Below are positions 8,303 to 16,826 of a DNA stretch of 64,000 nucleotides, piece by piece. The translations under genes were made by a program, and so were the position numbers. Source of the DNA: an uncultured Muribaculaceae bacterium. Lineage in GTDB: Bacteria > Bacteroidota > Bacteroidia > Bacteroidales > Muribaculaceae. The notes under the pieces were generated by a model. The model was given only the letters and a program-made list of their open reading frames with translations. It was not told the origin of the DNA and made no database searches. The stretch is taken from NCBI GenBank assembly GCA_958439725.1, contig CAUBWJ010000010.1, forward strand, positions 1 through 64,000, read 5' to 3'. The first letter of the stretch is position 1. The number at the start of each line of letters is the position of its first letter.

Positions 8303-9622
8303 TTACATGTCGTCATCGTCGAAGTCATCGTCGTCGTCCTCCGGCTCGTCGAAGTATCCTTCGGCCTCGAGATGCGCCTGAATTTCCTCGGGCGACAGGG
8401 AGGCATCAACCGTCACGTAACCGCAACGGCGAAGGTCGTCCCAGAATTCGGGATAGGATTTGTTGACGGCGTCGGCGTCGTTGATCACTATGCCTGGCAC
8501 GCAGGCTGCCACGGGCGCGAGCGCCATTGCCAGGCGATGGTCGGCGTAGACGTCGAATGCGGGTACATTCTCCACTTTTCTTATCTGCCGTTCCCACTCC
8601 AGACCGGAATCGGAGGGATGCACCATAATGCCGAGTTTGGCAAGCTCGGCCGTCACGGCGGCTATGCGGTCACACTCCTTTATGCGGAGCGATTCCAGTC
8701 CGGAGAGGTGGAATGGTGTGCCTGTGAGGGCGCAGGTCACGGCAATGGCGGGAGCGAGGTCGGGATTGTCGGAAAGGTCGGCATACAGACGGCCGTCGAT
8801 ATCGGGCGAGGCGGCAATCTCGGCGCCTCCTGCGGTGAATTCGGTGGTGATGCCGAGATGCGCGAATATGTCGGCGCAGGCGCGGTCGCCCTGCAGGGAA
8901 TCGTCGGCAAGGCCGGGCAGGCTGATGAAGCCTGATGTTAGGGCACACACCTCATACCAGAAAGCGGCCGCGCTCCAGTCGCGCTCCACCTTCTGCTCCA
9001 CCGGGGAATATGTGGCCACCGGCACGCGTATCTCAGGCATGGTGATGTCGCATTCTACTCCGGCGCGCTCCATCATTGCAAGGGTCATCTTTATGTAGGA
9101 GAACGAGCGCACCTCGCCAGAGAGGCGGAGCGTGAGCGGGTTTTCTCCCAGAGGCGCCACCATCAGCAGGGCCGATATGAACTGTGAGCTTACGGTGGCG
9201 TCCACGGTGATTTCTCCTCCCGCGAGCCTGCGGCCCGAAATCTTCAGGGGCGGGAAGCCTTCATTCTCCATGTATGTGATGGAAGCCCCCTGCACGCGCA
9301 GAGCGTCGACCAGAGCCTTTATGGGGCGCTGACGCATGCGGGAGTCGCCGTCGAGAATCACCTCTTTTCCGGGTGAGCAGGCATAGAAGGCGGTGAGAAA
9401 GCGCATGGCTGTTCCGCACGCACCCACGTTGATGGAGTTGGCCTGCGATTCGAGCGACGAGCGCAGCACGCGTGTGTCGCCGCAATGTGCCACGTTTTCG
9501 GGCAATTGCATTCCTGGAGTGAGGGCCGCTATAATCAGGGCGCGGTTGCTTACGCTCTTAGAGAGCGGCAGGGTGATTTCTGCTTCGGGCAACCGTGTAG
9601 GGGGGAATATACGGTAGTTCAT
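8303..9622 (-). CDS. aroA: 3-phosphoshikimate 1-carboxyvinyltransferase (EPSP synthase)
   Basis: Shikimate pathway enzyme that transfers enolpyruvate from PEP to shikimate 3-phosphate. The N-terminal LPLSKSVSNRALII (about residues 19-32) corresponds to the PEP/S3P loop with its lysine and arginine. GACGTAMRFLTAF (about 68-80) is the conserved PEP-binding segment, and DHRLAMALAP near residue 364 is the C-terminal signature. It is the first gene of the operon and has its own promoter. An odd feature is the last 15 residues, which are nearly all aspartate and glutamate, a tail not needed by the fold. The 439-residue length is otherwise normal. Confidence 0.93.
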   Translation of the reverse strand: MNYRIFPPTRLPEAEITLPLSKSVSNRALIIAALTPGMQLPENVAHCGDTRVLRSSLESQANSINVGACGTAMRFLTAFYACSPGKEVILDGDSRMRQRPIKALVDALRVQGASITYMENEGFPPLKISGRRLAGGEITVDATVSSQFISALLMVAPLGENPLTLRLSGEVRSFSYIKMTLAMMERAGVECDITMPEIRVPVATYSPVEQKVERDWSAAAFWYEVCALTSGFISLPGLADDSLQGDRACADIFAHLGITTEFTAGGAEIAASPDIDGRLYADLSDNPDLAPAIAVTCALTGTPFHLSGLESLRIKECDRIAAVTAELAKLGIMVHPSDSGLEWERQIRKVENVPAFDVYADHRLAMALAPVAACVPGIVINDADAVNKSYPEFWDDLRRCGYVTVDASLSPEEIQAHLEAEGYFDEPEDDDDDFDDDDM

Positions 9623-9645
9623 TTGGCTTTTATGGAGTTGTAAAG

Positions 9646-9679
9646 CAAATTTAGCGAATTATACCGTATTATCCGCAAA
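9646..9679 (-). promoter_or_regulatory. Promoter of the aroA-porX operon
   Basis: Read on the minus strand, TTTG (9676-9679) is followed by 22 bases and then TAAATTTG (9646-9653), matching the Bacteroidota sigma-ABfr consensus. It lies 24 bases upstream of the aroA start codon and is the only good promoter seen for the seven-gene operon. Confidence 0.65.
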
Positions 9680-9727
9680 AAAAGACGGCTAAACTGACAG
9701 GAAGACGCGCCTTTGGCCCGGGAAGGG

Positions 9728-12700
9728 TCAGATGCCTTTGAGCTCGAGCACCTGCTGGAGAACGTGCTGGGCCTCCTCGACCGTCGACACATGGTCGACC
9801 GAGATGCTGTTGCGGCCGTTGCGGTTGCGCAGGCGGCAGCGCGACGTGTTGAGCTGCAGATATTGCAGCAGTTTGCCGAACATCGGGCTCTGATAGTAAG
9901 CCTTGTTGCTTTCGTCGACGAAATAGAGATACATCACGTCCTGCTTGAGCGCCACTTTCTCTATGCCCAGGCGGCGTGCCAGGCGGCGCAGGCGCGGGAT
10001 GCGCAGAAGCTCGGCCGTGACGGGCGGTATCTTGCCGAAACGGTCGACGAGGCGGCTGCGGAAGTTCTGCAGGTCGAGCTCGCGCTCTATGGAGTCGAGT
10101 TCCTGATAGAGGGCTATGCGCTCGCTTTCCTGGGGCACATAGTCGGAGGGTATGAGAAGCTCCATATCGCTTTCTATCACACAGTCGGCCACATATTCGG
10201 TCTCGCCGTCGGAGGCTATGTCGGCCTGCTCGAGATCCTGGAATTCCTCGGTGCGCAGCTCCGTTACGGCTTCCTTGAGAATTTTCTGGTAGGTCTCGTA
10301 GCCCAGGTCGGCTATGAATCCGCTCTGCTCGGCGCCGAGCAGGTTGCCCGCGCCACGTATGTCGAGGTCCTGCATGGCTATGTGGATTCCAGAGCCGAGG
10401 TCGCTGAAACTCTCTATGGCCTGGAGGCGCTTGCGCGAGGTCTCGCTGAGCGGTACATGCGGGGGAACGGTGAGGTAGCAGAACGCTTTGCGGGAGCTGC
10501 GTCCCACGCGGCCGCGGAGCTGGTGAAGCTCGCTCAGACCGAAGTTCTGGGCATTGTTTATCACTATGGTGTTGACATTGGGCATGTCGACGCCGCTTTC
10601 AATGATTGTGGTGGCGAGGAGCACGTCGTAGTCGTGGTTGGCGAAGTCGAGTATGGACTTCTCGAGTTTTTCGGGAGGCATCTGGCCGTGGGCCACGAGC
10701 GTGCGCGCGTCGGGTACAAGACGCTTCACCATCGCTTCAAGCTCATGAAGGCCTTCTATGCGGTTGTTGACGATGAACACCTGGCCGTTGCGCGACATCT
10801 CGAAGTTTATGGCTTCGGCCAGAATGTCGTCGCTGAGGGTGTTGACCGACGTGACAATGGGGTAGCGGTTGGCCGGAGGAGTGGTTATGGCCGAGAGGTC
10901 GCGCGCTCCCATGAGCGAGAACTGAAGGGTGCGGGGAATAGGGGTGGCGCTCATGGTCAGAGTGTCGACGTTGACTTTCATCTGCTTGAGCTTCTCCTTG
11001 ACGGCCACTCCGAATTTCTGTTCCTCGTCCACAACGAGAAGGCCGAGGTCATGGAACTTGACCGATTTGCCGATGAGCTTGTGGGTGCCGATGAGGATGT
11101 CGATTTTCCCCTCGGCGAGGTCGGCGAGCACCTGCTTTGTTTCCTTGGCCGTGCGTGCGCGCGACAGATAGTCGACCCTCACGGGAAAGTCCTTCAGGCG
11201 GCGCGAGAAGGTCTGGTAATGCTGGTAGGCGAGGACGGTGGTGGGCACGAGCACGGCGGTCTGCTTATTGTCGGCGGCTGCCTTGAACGCCGCGCGCACG
11301 GCCACTTCGGTTTTGCCGAAGCCCACGTCGCCGCATATCAGGCGGTCCATGGGGCGCTGGCTCTCCATGTCGGCCTTCACGGATTTAGTGGCCGTGAGCT
11401 GGTCGGGGGTGTCCTCGTAGATGAATGATGCTTCCAGCTCGTGCTGCATGTAGCTGTCGGGCGAGAAAGCGAATCCCTGCTCGTTCTTGCGGGCGGCATA
11501 GAGCTTGATGAGGTCGCGGGCAATGTCCTTGAGCTTGCTCTTTGTGCGCTCCTTCATCTTGTTCCATGCGCCGGAGCCGAGCTTGTTTATCTTGGGTGGC
11601 ACGCCTTCCTTGCCACGGTATTTGGCGAGCTTGTGGAGAGCGTGGATGGAAACGAAGATGATGTCGTCGTTGGCATACACGAGTTTTATCATCTCCTGTG
11701 TGCGTCCGGCCACATTGGTGCGGAACAGGCCCGCGAAACGTCCCACGCCGTGGTCCACATGCACTATGTAGTCGCCCGGCTCTATGGAGCTGAGCTCCTT
11801 GAGCGAAAGGGCGAGTTTGCCCGAGCGCGCACGGTCGCTCTTGAGGCTGTATTTGTGGAAACGGTCGAAAATCTGATGGTCGGTGAACACGCAGCGGCGG
11901 GTGAGATGATCCACGAATCCTTCGTGGAGTGTGCCTTCCACCGGGGTGAATTCTATTTTGTCACCGCGGTCGGCGAAGATGTCGCGCAGTCGCTCGAACT
12001 GTTTTTCGGAGTCGGAGAGGATGTGGATTGTATAGCCGTTGTCGATGAATCGGGTGAACGATTCGGCTATAAGGTCGAAGTTCTTGTGGTATAGCGTCTG
12101 TGGCGAGCAATCGAGGTCGATGGAGGCGGAGGCTTCGCGCGATGGGACTGCGCCCGCGGTGAAATCGAGACGCCTGAACTCAGGGAATTTAGAGGCGAAG
12201 GCCTCGGCGTCGACAAGCTGCCGCATGGCCGAGCGGTCGCCCTCGTCGGCGATCATGGCGCTTTCCGAGAAGGTCTCGGCCGTCACGGCGCGCACGCGGT
12301 CAACGGTATAGCCGGCATCGCGCACCGCCAGCAGTGTGTCGGGGCCTACAAATTCGAGAATCGACTCTCCGGCACCTGCCGCGGCCACGTTGGAGGTAAT
12401 GGAAATAGCGTCGAGTTTCTGCTCGGAGAGCTGTGTCTCCACGTTGAATGTGCGGATTGAGTCTATGTCGTCGCCGAAGAAATCCAGGCGGTAGGGAAGC
12501 TCGTGGCTGTAGCCGAAAATATCGAGGATGGAGCCGCGGACGGCGAACTGGCCGGGCTCATAGACGTAGTCGGTCTGGGTGAATCCGTTGTCGCGAAGCC
12601 ATCTTACGGTTTCGGCAAGGTCGGCGGCGCGGTCTTTGCGCAGTTCGAGTGTGTGGCGTGACAGAGCCTGGCGTGTGGCCACTTTCTCGGCCATGGCTTC

Positions 12701-13069
12701 GGGATAGGTGACCATGAACCGGGGCGGGTTGGCCGATTCCCAGCGGGTGAGGGCTTCGGTGCGCAATATCTGCGAGGGAGGGTCGGCCTGACCGTATTTG
12801 ATGTCGCGTTTGTAGCCTGAAGGGAACATTACCACGGCGTCCTCGCCGCACAGACGGGTGAGGTCGTGGTAGAGGTATCCGGCATCGTCGAGCGAGTCGG
12901 CCACGGCCACGGTGCGCGTGCCCTCGGGCAGCATGGCGAGCATCATGGCAGCCGACGAGCCGGCGGCATTATACACACTCATCACGCGGCCGGCGCCGGA
13001 AAGACCTTTCTGGATGGCCTTTCCCCGCGGACCGCGTGAGAATGTCGCGGAGAGTTCGCGTAAGTTCAT
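9728..13069 (-). CDS. mfd: Transcription-repair coupling factor Mfd
   Basis: ATP-driven DNA translocase that removes RNA polymerase stalled at lesions and recruits UvrA. The 1113 residues show the full layout: a UvrB-like N-terminal module (about 1-350), an RNA-polymerase interaction domain with the chromodomain-like ELSSIEPGDYIVHVDHGVGRF (near 430), a RecG-like helicase motor with Walker A GDVGFGKTEVAV (about 580) and the DEEQ box LLVVDEEQKFGV (about 680), then the C-terminal UvrA-masking domain from about 960. Its start overlaps the stop of the upstream protease gene by 4 bases (ATGA), so the two are coupled. Confidence 0.97.
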   Translation of the reverse strand: MNLRELSATFSRGPRGKAIQKGLSGAGRVMSVYNAAGSSAAMMLAMLPEGTRTVAVADSLDDAGYLYHDLTRLCGEDAVVMFPSGYKRDIKYGQADPPSQILRTEALTRWESANPPRFMVTYPEAMAEKVATRQALSRHTLELRKDRAADLAETVRWLRDNGFTQTDYVYEPGQFAVRGSILDIFGYSHELPYRLDFFGDDIDSIRTFNVETQLSEQKLDAISITSNVAAAGAGESILEFVGPDTLLAVRDAGYTVDRVRAVTAETFSESAMIADEGDRSAMRQLVDAEAFASKFPEFRRLDFTAGAVPSREASASIDLDCSPQTLYHKNFDLIAESFTRFIDNGYTIHILSDSEKQFERLRDIFADRGDKIEFTPVEGTLHEGFVDHLTRRCVFTDHQIFDRFHKYSLKSDRARSGKLALSLKELSSIEPGDYIVHVDHGVGRFAGLFRTNVAGRTQEMIKLVYANDDIIFVSIHALHKLAKYRGKEGVPPKINKLGSGAWNKMKERTKSKLKDIARDLIKLYAARKNEQGFAFSPDSYMQHELEASFIYEDTPDQLTATKSVKADMESQRPMDRLICGDVGFGKTEVAVRAAFKAAADNKQTAVLVPTTVLAYQHYQTFSRRLKDFPVRVDYLSRARTAKETKQVLADLAEGKIDILIGTHKLIGKSVKFHDLGLLVVDEEQKFGVAVKEKLKQMKVNVDTLTMSATPIPRTLQFSLMGARDLSAITTPPANRYPIVTSVNTLSDDILAEAINFEMSRNGQVFIVNNRIEGLHELEAMVKRLVPDARTLVAHGQMPPEKLEKSILDFANHDYDVLLATTIIESGVDMPNVNTIVINNAQNFGLSELHQLRGRVGRSSRKAFCYLTVPPHVPLSETSRKRLQAIESFSDLGSGIHIAMQDLDIRGAGNLLGAEQSGFIADLGYETYQKILKEAVTELRTEEFQDLEQADIASDGETEYVADCVIESDMELLIPSDYVPQESERIALYQELDSIERELDLQNFRSRLVDRFGKIPPVTAELLRIPRLRRLARRLGIEKVALKQDVMYLYFVDESNKAYYQSPMFGKLLQYLQLNTSRCRLRNRNGRNSISVDHVSTVEEAQHVLQQVLELKGI

Positions 13070-14748
13070 TTCTTTGCGGGTGTTTTGGTGTTGTCGGGTA
13101 CCGGAGCCAGAAGCTGACGGTAGCGCGCCTGGTCGGAGAGCACGGTCACGGCCGAGTCGACGCCGGGATCTGTGCGGAGAGCGTTCTCGATGCCTCCGGC
13201 CTGATAATAATAGCGCTCCACGATGGCGCGGGCGAGATAGGGCGAAATGGTGGCCCGGTTGGCGTCAAGCTCTTCATCGAGAGGCTTCTTCATCATCGTG
13301 GCCAGATGGTCTATCTGGGTGGAGAGGCTGTCGGTCATGTAGCCCTCGACCTGCGCTGCCTGGCGCAGACGGTCGATGATGGTCTCCAGTACCTTGTCGC
13401 GCTGGAACTTGGCGGGGTCTATGAAATTCTTGAAGTCCTCGAAGATGGAATCGGTTATCTCAAACTGTCCGGCCGGGGCTATCGTCGGATGGGTTGCGGC
13501 GAAGCGGGTGGCGTAGTCGGAGGCCCAGTTGTCGCGCACCACATTGAATGTGACGCGGCTCACCTCGGGATATTTCACCTCCAGATCGGGGGTGATGCCG
13601 CCGCCGTCGCGCACTATTCGTCCGGAGGCGGTGGTGAAGGCGGTGGTGAGGCTGTCGGGGATGCGTCCGGGAGTGCCGTCGGGGTTGCGGTGGGAGTAGT
13701 CAATGGCCTGGATGAGTCGGCCGCTGGGAATATAGTATTTGGCGACGGTGACTTTCAGCAGACCGTCGTAGGGAAGGTCGCGGGTGGTCTGCACAAGGCC
13801 CTTGCCGAATGTGCGCGAGCCCATTATTACGGCACGGTCAAGGTCCTGGAGGGCTCCGGAGGTGATTTCGGAGGCTGAGGCCGTGTTGCCATCGGTGAGC
13901 ACTACAAGAGGCAGGTCGGGGGCAATGGGCTTGGATGTGGTTTTATAGACACGCTCGTTGAGGATGCCTTTGCCGCGCGTGCGGAGCACTTCGGTGTCCT
14001 TGGGCAGGAAGTAGCCGAGAATCTTCACGGCGCTCTCCAGATAGCCGCCGCCGTTGTCGCGGAGGTCGAACACGAGGCCTTTGAGCTCAACGGTGTCCAT
14101 GAGGGTCTTCAGGGCCGTCTTCACTTCATCGGCCGACTTGTCGGTGAACTGGGTGAGGGCTATGTAGCCTATGCCGGGAGCCACTGTGCCGAAATAAGGC
14201 ACGGAAGGTATGCGGATTTTCTCGCGGGTGACATCGAGCACGAGGATGGAATCGGGGGTATAGGGGCGTTTCACCGTCACCTTTATGGTTGAGCCGGGAG
14301 CGCCGCGCAGCCTTTCGCTCACCGTCGCGCTGGGCTTGGAGAGCATCGTATCGCCATCAATGGCCACTATAAGGTCGCCGGCCTTCAGCCCGGCTTTGGC
14401 CGATGGAGCCCCGGCATAGGGCTCCTCGATGTACACGCCCCCGTCGCGCTGCACGATCATGGCTCCGATGCCGGCGTATTCGCCGTTGTTCTGGCTGTTG
14501 AAGTCGTCGCGTTTGTCGCGTGGGATGTATTCCGTGTAGGGATCGAGGGTCTCGAGCATGGCATCGATGGCAGTGCGCACCGAAGCCTCCACGTCGATGG
14601 AATCCACGTAGTTTGTCTGCAGTTCTTTCATCACCGAGTTGAACACGTCGATGTTGCGGGCTACGGCTGATTTGGGGCTGCGTGTGGCGGCTGTAGATAC
14701 AAACCCTGCTGCAATCAGGGCTGCGATGGCGTAGAAAAGCTTCTTCAT
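13066..14748 (-). CDS. C-terminal processing protease, S41 family (CtpA/Prc-like)
   Basis: Exported serine protease of 560 residues. It has an N-terminal signal peptide (MKKLFYAIAALIAAGFVSTAA), a dimer/cap region, a PDZ domain (about residues 90-170, with AGLKAGDLIVAIDG) and the S41 catalytic domain. Catalytic serine: in GNTASASEITSGAL near residue 291. Catalytic lysine: in SRTFGKGLVQ near residue 316. Family members trim the C-termini of periplasmic proteins. It is the first gene of a two-gene unit with mfd, a known pairing only in the sense of overlap here; no functional link is implied. Confidence 0.93.
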   Translation of the reverse strand: MKKLFYAIAALIAAGFVSTAATRSPKSAVARNIDVFNSVMKELQTNYVDSIDVEASVRTAIDAMLETLDPYTEYIPRDKRDDFNSQNNGEYAGIGAMIVQRDGGVYIEEPYAGAPSAKAGLKAGDLIVAIDGDTMLSKPSATVSERLRGAPGSTIKVTVKRPYTPDSILVLDVTREKIRIPSVPYFGTVAPGIGYIALTQFTDKSADEVKTALKTLMDTVELKGLVFDLRDNGGGYLESAVKILGYFLPKDTEVLRTRGKGILNERVYKTTSKPIAPDLPLVVLTDGNTASASEITSGALQDLDRAVIMGSRTFGKGLVQTTRDLPYDGLLKVTVAKYYIPSGRLIQAIDYSHRNPDGTPGRIPDSLTTAFTTASGRIVRDGGGITPDLEVKYPEVSRVTFNVVRDNWASDYATRFAATHPTIAPAGQFEITDSIFEDFKNFIDPAKFQRDKVLETIIDRLRQAAQVEGYMTDSLSTQIDHLATMMKKPLDEELDANRATISPYLARAIVERYYYQAGGIENALRTDPGVDSAVTVLSDQARYRQLLAPVPDNTKTPAKK

Positions 14749-15057
14749 GAGCGTAAAGGCGGGTTGAGAACGGCGTTGTTAATTAACAAAGTTAAAAGCC
14801 GCGACAAAAATAATGATAATTCGGCGTTTTCGCGCAATCTCCGGCCTCAATCTGGGGCAAAGCACGCGAAACAGCTATTGTTACAACACATAAACGGATG
14901 AAATATTTCGGGAGAAGGGCTATTTTATGTTTTGTTTCAGTATGCAGGGACAAAAATGGACTATATCGATGATTTATGGAGGAGAAAAAATCAACCTATA
15001 AGTTGCAAAATTCATACTGTTTTCGTAACTTTGTTTTTAGACAAATGTTTATAGGAT
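14749..15057. other. Divergent intergenic region between the protease and the HigBA-like pair
   Basis: About 310 AT-rich bases that hold divergent promoters. On the minus strand TAACTTTG (14787-14794) is a -7 candidate for the protease gene but lacks a clear -33 box. On the plus strand the good promoter at 15003-15033 serves the toxin-antitoxin pair. No RNA gene or repeat was recognised. Confidence 0.5.
15003..15033 (+). promoter_or_regulatory. Promoter of the HigBA-like toxin-antitoxin pair
   Basis: TTGC (15003-15006), a 19-base spacer, then TAACTTTG (15026-15033), close to the Bacteroidota consensus. The toxin ATG follows 24 bases after the -7 box. Confidence 0.65.
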
Positions 15058-15606
15058 ATGAAGTTCGTCAGGATAATAGACGGGTTTGACCATCTTTGGG
15101 CTGTCAAAGCTCAGGGCAAAGAGGCGGATGAACTCACAGTTTTGTTCCGCAACTGGACCAATGGCGAGTATCTGCTTGATTTCTTTATGGAAAATATAGA
15201 AGATCTTAAAAGTTATTTTCATATAGAAAGACTCGATGAAGCCGTCAATGATACGTTTGAAGATGCGGAGGCGCTGCAGGAACTTATTCTTGAGATCCCA
15301 TACACGGAGCATCTTGACGAACTCTTCAAACCACTTGATATCACCGACAACCGCGCGCGTGAACTGAGCCGGGAGAAGGCCCGCAACTGGAATCGAGAAC
15401 GTCATGCAAGCTGGCTTCGGATTTACGCTATCAGGCTTGAACCTAATGTCTACATTGTAACCGGGGGAGCTATCAAACTTACCCGGACTATGCAAGAGCG
15501 GGAACATACCACGCTCGAATTGCAAAAGCTGAACCGATGCAAGGCATTCCTTAAAGATAACGGCGTTTTTGATCAGGACAGTTTTGTTGAACTTACTAAT
15601 GAATAA
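15058..15606 (+). CDS. HigB/Gp49-like toxin of a reversed toxin-antitoxin pair
   Basis: A 182-residue soluble protein that begins MKFVRIIDGFDHLWAVKAQG and contains basic, RelE-superfamily-like stretches (NRERHASWLRIYAIRLEPN, then VTGGAIKLTRTMQ, then ELQKLNRCKAFL). The pattern 'VYIVTGGAIKLT..M..R..T..EL.KL' resembles HigB/Gp49-type toxins, which cut mRNA on ribosomes. It is longer than classic HigB (about 90-110), so the N-terminal half may be an added region. It precedes and overlaps a Cro/C1-type antitoxin, the toxin-first order typical of HigBA. The assignment rests on context and C-terminal pattern, not on catalytic residues. Confidence 0.7.
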   Translation: MKFVRIIDGFDHLWAVKAQGKEADELTVLFRNWTNGEYLLDFFMENIEDLKSYFHIERLDEAVNDTFEDAEALQELILEIPYTEHLDELFKPLDITDNRARELSREKARNWNRERHASWLRIYAIRLEPNVYIVTGGAIKLTRTMQEREHTTLELQKLNRCKAFLKDNGVFDQDSFVELTNE

Positions 15607-15910
15607 TCTTATGGCAAGCAAGGCAATTAAATTTCTGGAAGAACATCAGAGTGAAACTCCCTCGCGGTTTACCGAAGAAGCTACGTGGCGAAAAGAAAAC
15701 GAGGGCTGGCTGCGCTGGTCGCGGCAGCTTGCGGTGACTCTTATCGGTTATATGCAGGATAACGGTCTGAAAAGGGCCGACCTTGCTGCACGTCTTGGCG
15801 TTAGCCCGCAGTATGTCAGCAAACTATTGTCGGGGACCGAAAACCTCAGCTTCAAGAGTGTAGCCAATATTGAGGAGAAACTTGGCATAACTTGCTTCGC
15901 AATGGCATAA
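15599..15910 (+). CDS. HigA-like antitoxin with XRE helix-turn-helix
   Basis: A DNA-binding protein of about 103 residues. The helix-turn-helix covers the C-terminal half: RADLAARLGVSPQYVSKLLSG is a clear Cro/C1-type motif, followed by ENLSFKSVANIEEKLGI. The start ATG at 15599 overlaps the last 8 bases of the toxin gene; an in-frame ATG at 15611 (MASKAIKFLEE) is also possible. The frame is open further upstream, but that would lie inside the toxin. It should neutralise the upstream toxin and repress the shared promoter at 15003-15033. Confidence 0.82.
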   Translation: MNNLMASKAIKFLEEHQSETPSRFTEEATWRKENEGWLRWSRQLAVTLIGYMQDNGLKRADLAARLGVSPQYVSKLLSGTENLSFKSVANIEEKLGITCFAMA

Positions 15911-16043
15911 AGAGTTTTGTGAAGAGTTTTGCAGAAAAATATGCGAAAAGTGGGAAAAAAGTTGCAAAATTGGAATTATGGGATTAATTTTGCAACGCAA
16001 TTGTCCAGAGGGGCATTGCATCGTTTTTAAGTGATGATATTAA

Positions 16044-16117
16044 GCTTCAGTAGCTCAGTTGGTTAGAGCACCTGACTGTTAATCAGGGGGTCGTTGGTTC
16101 AAGCCCATCCTGAAGCG
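16044..16117 (+). tRNA. tRNA-Asn (GTT), copy 1
   Basis: Cloverleaf of 74 bases. The acceptor stem is GCTTCAG / CTGAAGC, the D-arm is GCTC...GAGC and the anticodon stem-loop is CCTGA-CTGTTAA-TCAGG with anticodon GTT, which reads AAC/AAU. The T-arm has one T-T mismatch (second pair of the stem). The CCA end is encoded at 16118-16120. Confidence 0.95.
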
Positions 16118-16142
16118 CCAAAAGAATTTAGGGTTTAGTTAA

Positions 16143-16216
16143 GCTTCAGTAGCTCAGTTGGTTAGAGCACCTGACTGTTAATCAGGGGGTCGTTGGTTCA
16201 AGCCCATCCTGAAGCG
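16143..16216 (+). tRNA. tRNA-Asn (GTT), copy 2
   Basis: Base-for-base duplicate of the tRNA-Asn at 16044-16117, 25 bases downstream. Unlike copy 1 it is followed by CA rather than CCA, so its CCA end must be added by the nucleotidyltransferase. Both copies probably come from one transcript that ends at the hairpin at 16224-16256. Confidence 0.95.
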
Positions 16217-16223
16217 CATAGAA

Positions 16224-16256
16224 AGCCGTGTGACGTGAAGTCATGCGGCTTTTTTT
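16224..16256 (+). terminator. Terminator after the tRNA-Asn pair
   Basis: An 11-bp stem with two G-T pairs (AGCCGTGTGAC / GTCATGCGGCT) and a GTGAA loop, followed by a run of T. It begins 8 bases after the second tRNA. Confidence 0.75.
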
Positions 16257-16349
16257 GCTTTTGCAACGCAATCCATCACCCCAAATGTCCAACCTGCCCT
16301 GTCTGGGGGGTGAGAAACAGGTGCTCACAGAATGGTGAAGACGTCTCGC

Positions 16350-16628
16350 GGAGCACCGGAGGTGCGATTTCTCTACAACCCACTGCGTGAGCTGTGGGAA
16401 GGGAGTGGCACCTGCATCGCTATGCGTCAAGCCTCGGAGAGCGCGCTGCCGCATGATGCGACAGCATGGGAAACCCTTCTGGTCGTCAGGAGGCTGTCAG
16501 CAAAGGCCTATGCTTACGCTTTGTGCGGCGGCGCGCCCTCCGGGGCTTGCCGCACAGGAAGGAGAGATGCTCTCGGGTCCCACAGCTTACGCAGTGGGTT
16601 GTAGAGAAATCGCACCTCCGGTGCTCCG
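16350..16628. repeat. Composite inverted repeat A'-B'-B-A (copy 1)
   Basis: The gap between the tRNAs and gluQ (about 610 bases) holds no recognisable gene. Its main content is a 279-bp element made of two modules in mirror order. Module A (about 50 bp, core GGTTGTARAGAAATCGC flanked by two short hairpins) is inverted at 16350-16399 and direct at 16578-16628. Module B (about 33 bp, core CTCCGRGGCTTGCCGC) is inverted at 16427-16460 and direct at 16523-16555. The same modules recur near 42.7-43.3 kb and 61.3-61.6 kb. There is no transposase gene. A MITE-like or REP-like element is the best description. Confidence 0.65.
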
Positions 16629-16655
16629 ATGGGGGATTTTCAAAACAGGGAAAAG

Positions 16656-16681
16656 TAGGGCTGCTCCATGGAGTAGCCCTA
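16656..16681. repeat. Hairpin TAGGGCT...AGCCCTA
   Basis: Nearly perfect 12-bp palindrome around CTCCATGGAG. A sister hairpin with the same centre and GGGGGC/GCCCCC ends lies at 32325-32353. It could act as a terminator, but there is no T-run here. Confidence 0.5.
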
Positions 16682-16683
16682 TT

Positions 16684-16807
16684 CAATGCGTTGGTTCTCA
16701 GCGGATGCACGAGCGTGCATCCCTACCGTTTGGACGGGAATTTGATTTTTGCAATACCTTCATGTTCACAATGCGTTGATTATAAGGGGATGCACGCGCG
16801 TGCATTC
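16684..16807. repeat. Two direct 85-bp repeats carrying a GGATGCACG hairpin
   Basis: CAATGCGTTG begins units at 16684 and 16769, a period of 85 bp. Each unit contains a palindrome (16703-16722 and 16788-16807; the first is GGATGCACGAGCGTGCATCC). A related copy lies at 60044-60090. The second unit ends close to the gluQ stop codon, so its hairpin may act as the gluQ terminator. Confidence 0.6.
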
Positions 16808-16826
16808 TTGCAAATTTGGGTGGGGA

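Noticed and set aside
9713..11428. Long plus-strand open frame of 571 codons
   Set aside because: It lies wholly opposite mfd, whose product is recognised end to end. The frame is a by-product of codon use on the other strand.
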